Assembly (NCBI GenBank): GCA_964518905.1
Contig: CAZFJL010000001.1
Location: 1-64,000 of the forward strand
Source of the DNA: RDYZ01 sp964518905
GTDB lineage: Bacteria > Cyanobacteriota > Cyanobacteriia > Cyanobacteriales > Geitlerinemataceae
Direction of reading: 5' to 3'
DNA: 64,000 nucleotides
Below the pieces are notes generated by a model. That model was not told the origin of the DNA, ran no database searches, and saw nothing but the letters and a program-made list of their open reading frames with translations. Numbering within the stretch: position 1 is the stretch's first letter; the number at the start of each line of letters is the position of its first letter. Below are positions 63,575 through 64,000 of the stretch, one piece after another. A program made the position numbers and the translations under genes.

Positions 63575-63901
63575 TCAAGAAATACAGAGATCACCATGGA
63601 TGGCGAGCCAGATGCAGGGCGGATCGGTACTGGTGGCCGTCACCCGATGGCGGCAGTGCGCGGGTAGGAGCAAGTAATCTCCGCTCTGGAGGTGGGTCTT
63701 ACCTCCATCGCTGTAGATGAGTGTGGCGTGACCTTGAAGCAGCACCACCCATTCATCTCGATCTTGGTCATACCATTCACCATCGGGGGTGGTGTGTCCC
63801 CAGGAGATGATGCGCTCGATCGTGGTGTTTGGGGTGTCCTGAATCGTCTGGACGTATTCGCGATCGGGACGAGGATGAGGCAGATCAAACAGATTTGGCA
63901 C
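63575..63901 (-). CDS. Cupin domain protein
   Basis: The 108-residue protein is a single cupin barrel. The metal-binding motif is degenerate: WYDQDRDEWVVLLQGHATLIY carries Asp/Glu in place of the first His pair, and the second motif is LLLPAHCRHRVTATS with His residues. Its tail WLAIHGDLCIS is conserved in a group of small cyanobacterial cupins. Function unknown. About 100 bp of sequence to the window edge upstream of it hold no other gene. Confidence 0.85.
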   Translation of the reverse strand: MPNLFDLPHPRPDREYVQTIQDTPNTTIERIISWGHTTPDGEWYDQDRDEWVVLLQGHATLIYSDGGKTHLQSGDYLLLPAHCRHRVTATSTDPPCIWLAIHGDLCIS

Positions 63902-64000
63902 GGTCAGAATTCTGATGTGGCGTTGGCGTGGTGGTTCGAGGCGTGTAAATGCAGTCCCGGCTTGAATGTGTCGAAATATTAAGGTTTATTTGTGCGATCG

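Overview
The window is chromosomal DNA from a cyanobacterium. It is saturated with the HIP1-type octamer GCGATCGC and its core CGATCG. It carries cyanobacterial marker genes: phylloquinone-branch menG, a thylakoid photosystem I accumulation factor, an HpsJ-like protein, DUF4278, and large CHAT, WD40 and hybrid-kinase proteins. Base composition is moderately GC-rich by eye. The sequence alone does not fix genus or species. The hpsJ-like gene hints at, but does not prove, a filamentous, polysaccharide-secreting lifestyle. No ribosomal RNA, CRISPR array, prophage or intact transposase gene was seen.

Layout. (1) 1-4.9 kb: a Uma2 nuclease-fold gene, pheT and hisA, all on the minus strand, bracketed by two nearly identical 341-bp inverted copies of an IS200/IS605-type non-autonomous element. 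(2) 5.0-7.7 kb: a type II restriction-modification module of the XhoI/PaeR7I family plus a small protein resembling the C-terminal end of type I HsdR. (3) 7.7-12.2 kb: housekeeping genes, namely DAHP synthase, a response regulator overlapping menG, an SUI1-like factor and a DUF4278 protein. (4) 12.3-19.7 kb: an SGNH-like membrane protein coupled to an alpha/beta hydrolase, an aldo/keto reductase, a cytochrome P450 and a TPR lytic transglycosylase. (5) 19.7-28.1 kb: a solitary C5 DNA methyltransferase, a cupin, a WD40 protein, the photosystem I factor, dapB directly abutting a glcE-like gene, and an orphan ParA. (6) 28.5-37 kb: a small MITE, smpB, glmM, a CheY-like regulator, a cyclic-peptide-type ABC exporter, a CDF metal transporter, and hpsJ-like plus a family 2 glycosyltransferase. 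(7) 37-49.2 kb: two CHAT (caspase-fold) proteins flank a 1165-residue histidine kinase/receiver/nucleotide cyclase, tRNA-Arg(UCU) and a YkvA protein; one CHAT protein has a two-partner-secretion head. (8) 49.4-57 kb: a small exported protein, a duplicated TPR-glycosyltransferase-like protein, a ZnuA-type zinc-binding lipoprotein divergent from a DUF3299-NicO fusion with a Zur/Fur-like palindrome between them, and an Rpn-type nuclease. (9) 57-64 kb: a giant RTX/FG-GAP protein, thiC behind a clear TPP riboswitch, and a cupin.

How the genes fit together: most neighbours are unrelated, as is usual in cyanobacteria. The supportable functional units are the XhoI-like R-M pair, regulator-menG, SGNH-hydrolase, dapB-glcE, hpsJ-glycosyltransferase, znuA/DUF3299-NicO and riboswitch-thiC. 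The best candidates for something new are the two-partner-secreted CHAT protein near a second CHAT protein and a cyclase-kinase, the DUF3299-NicO fusion facing znuA, and the recent inverted pair of transposon-derived elements around essential genes. Start codons were chosen by homology and upstream signals and are less certain than gene identities.
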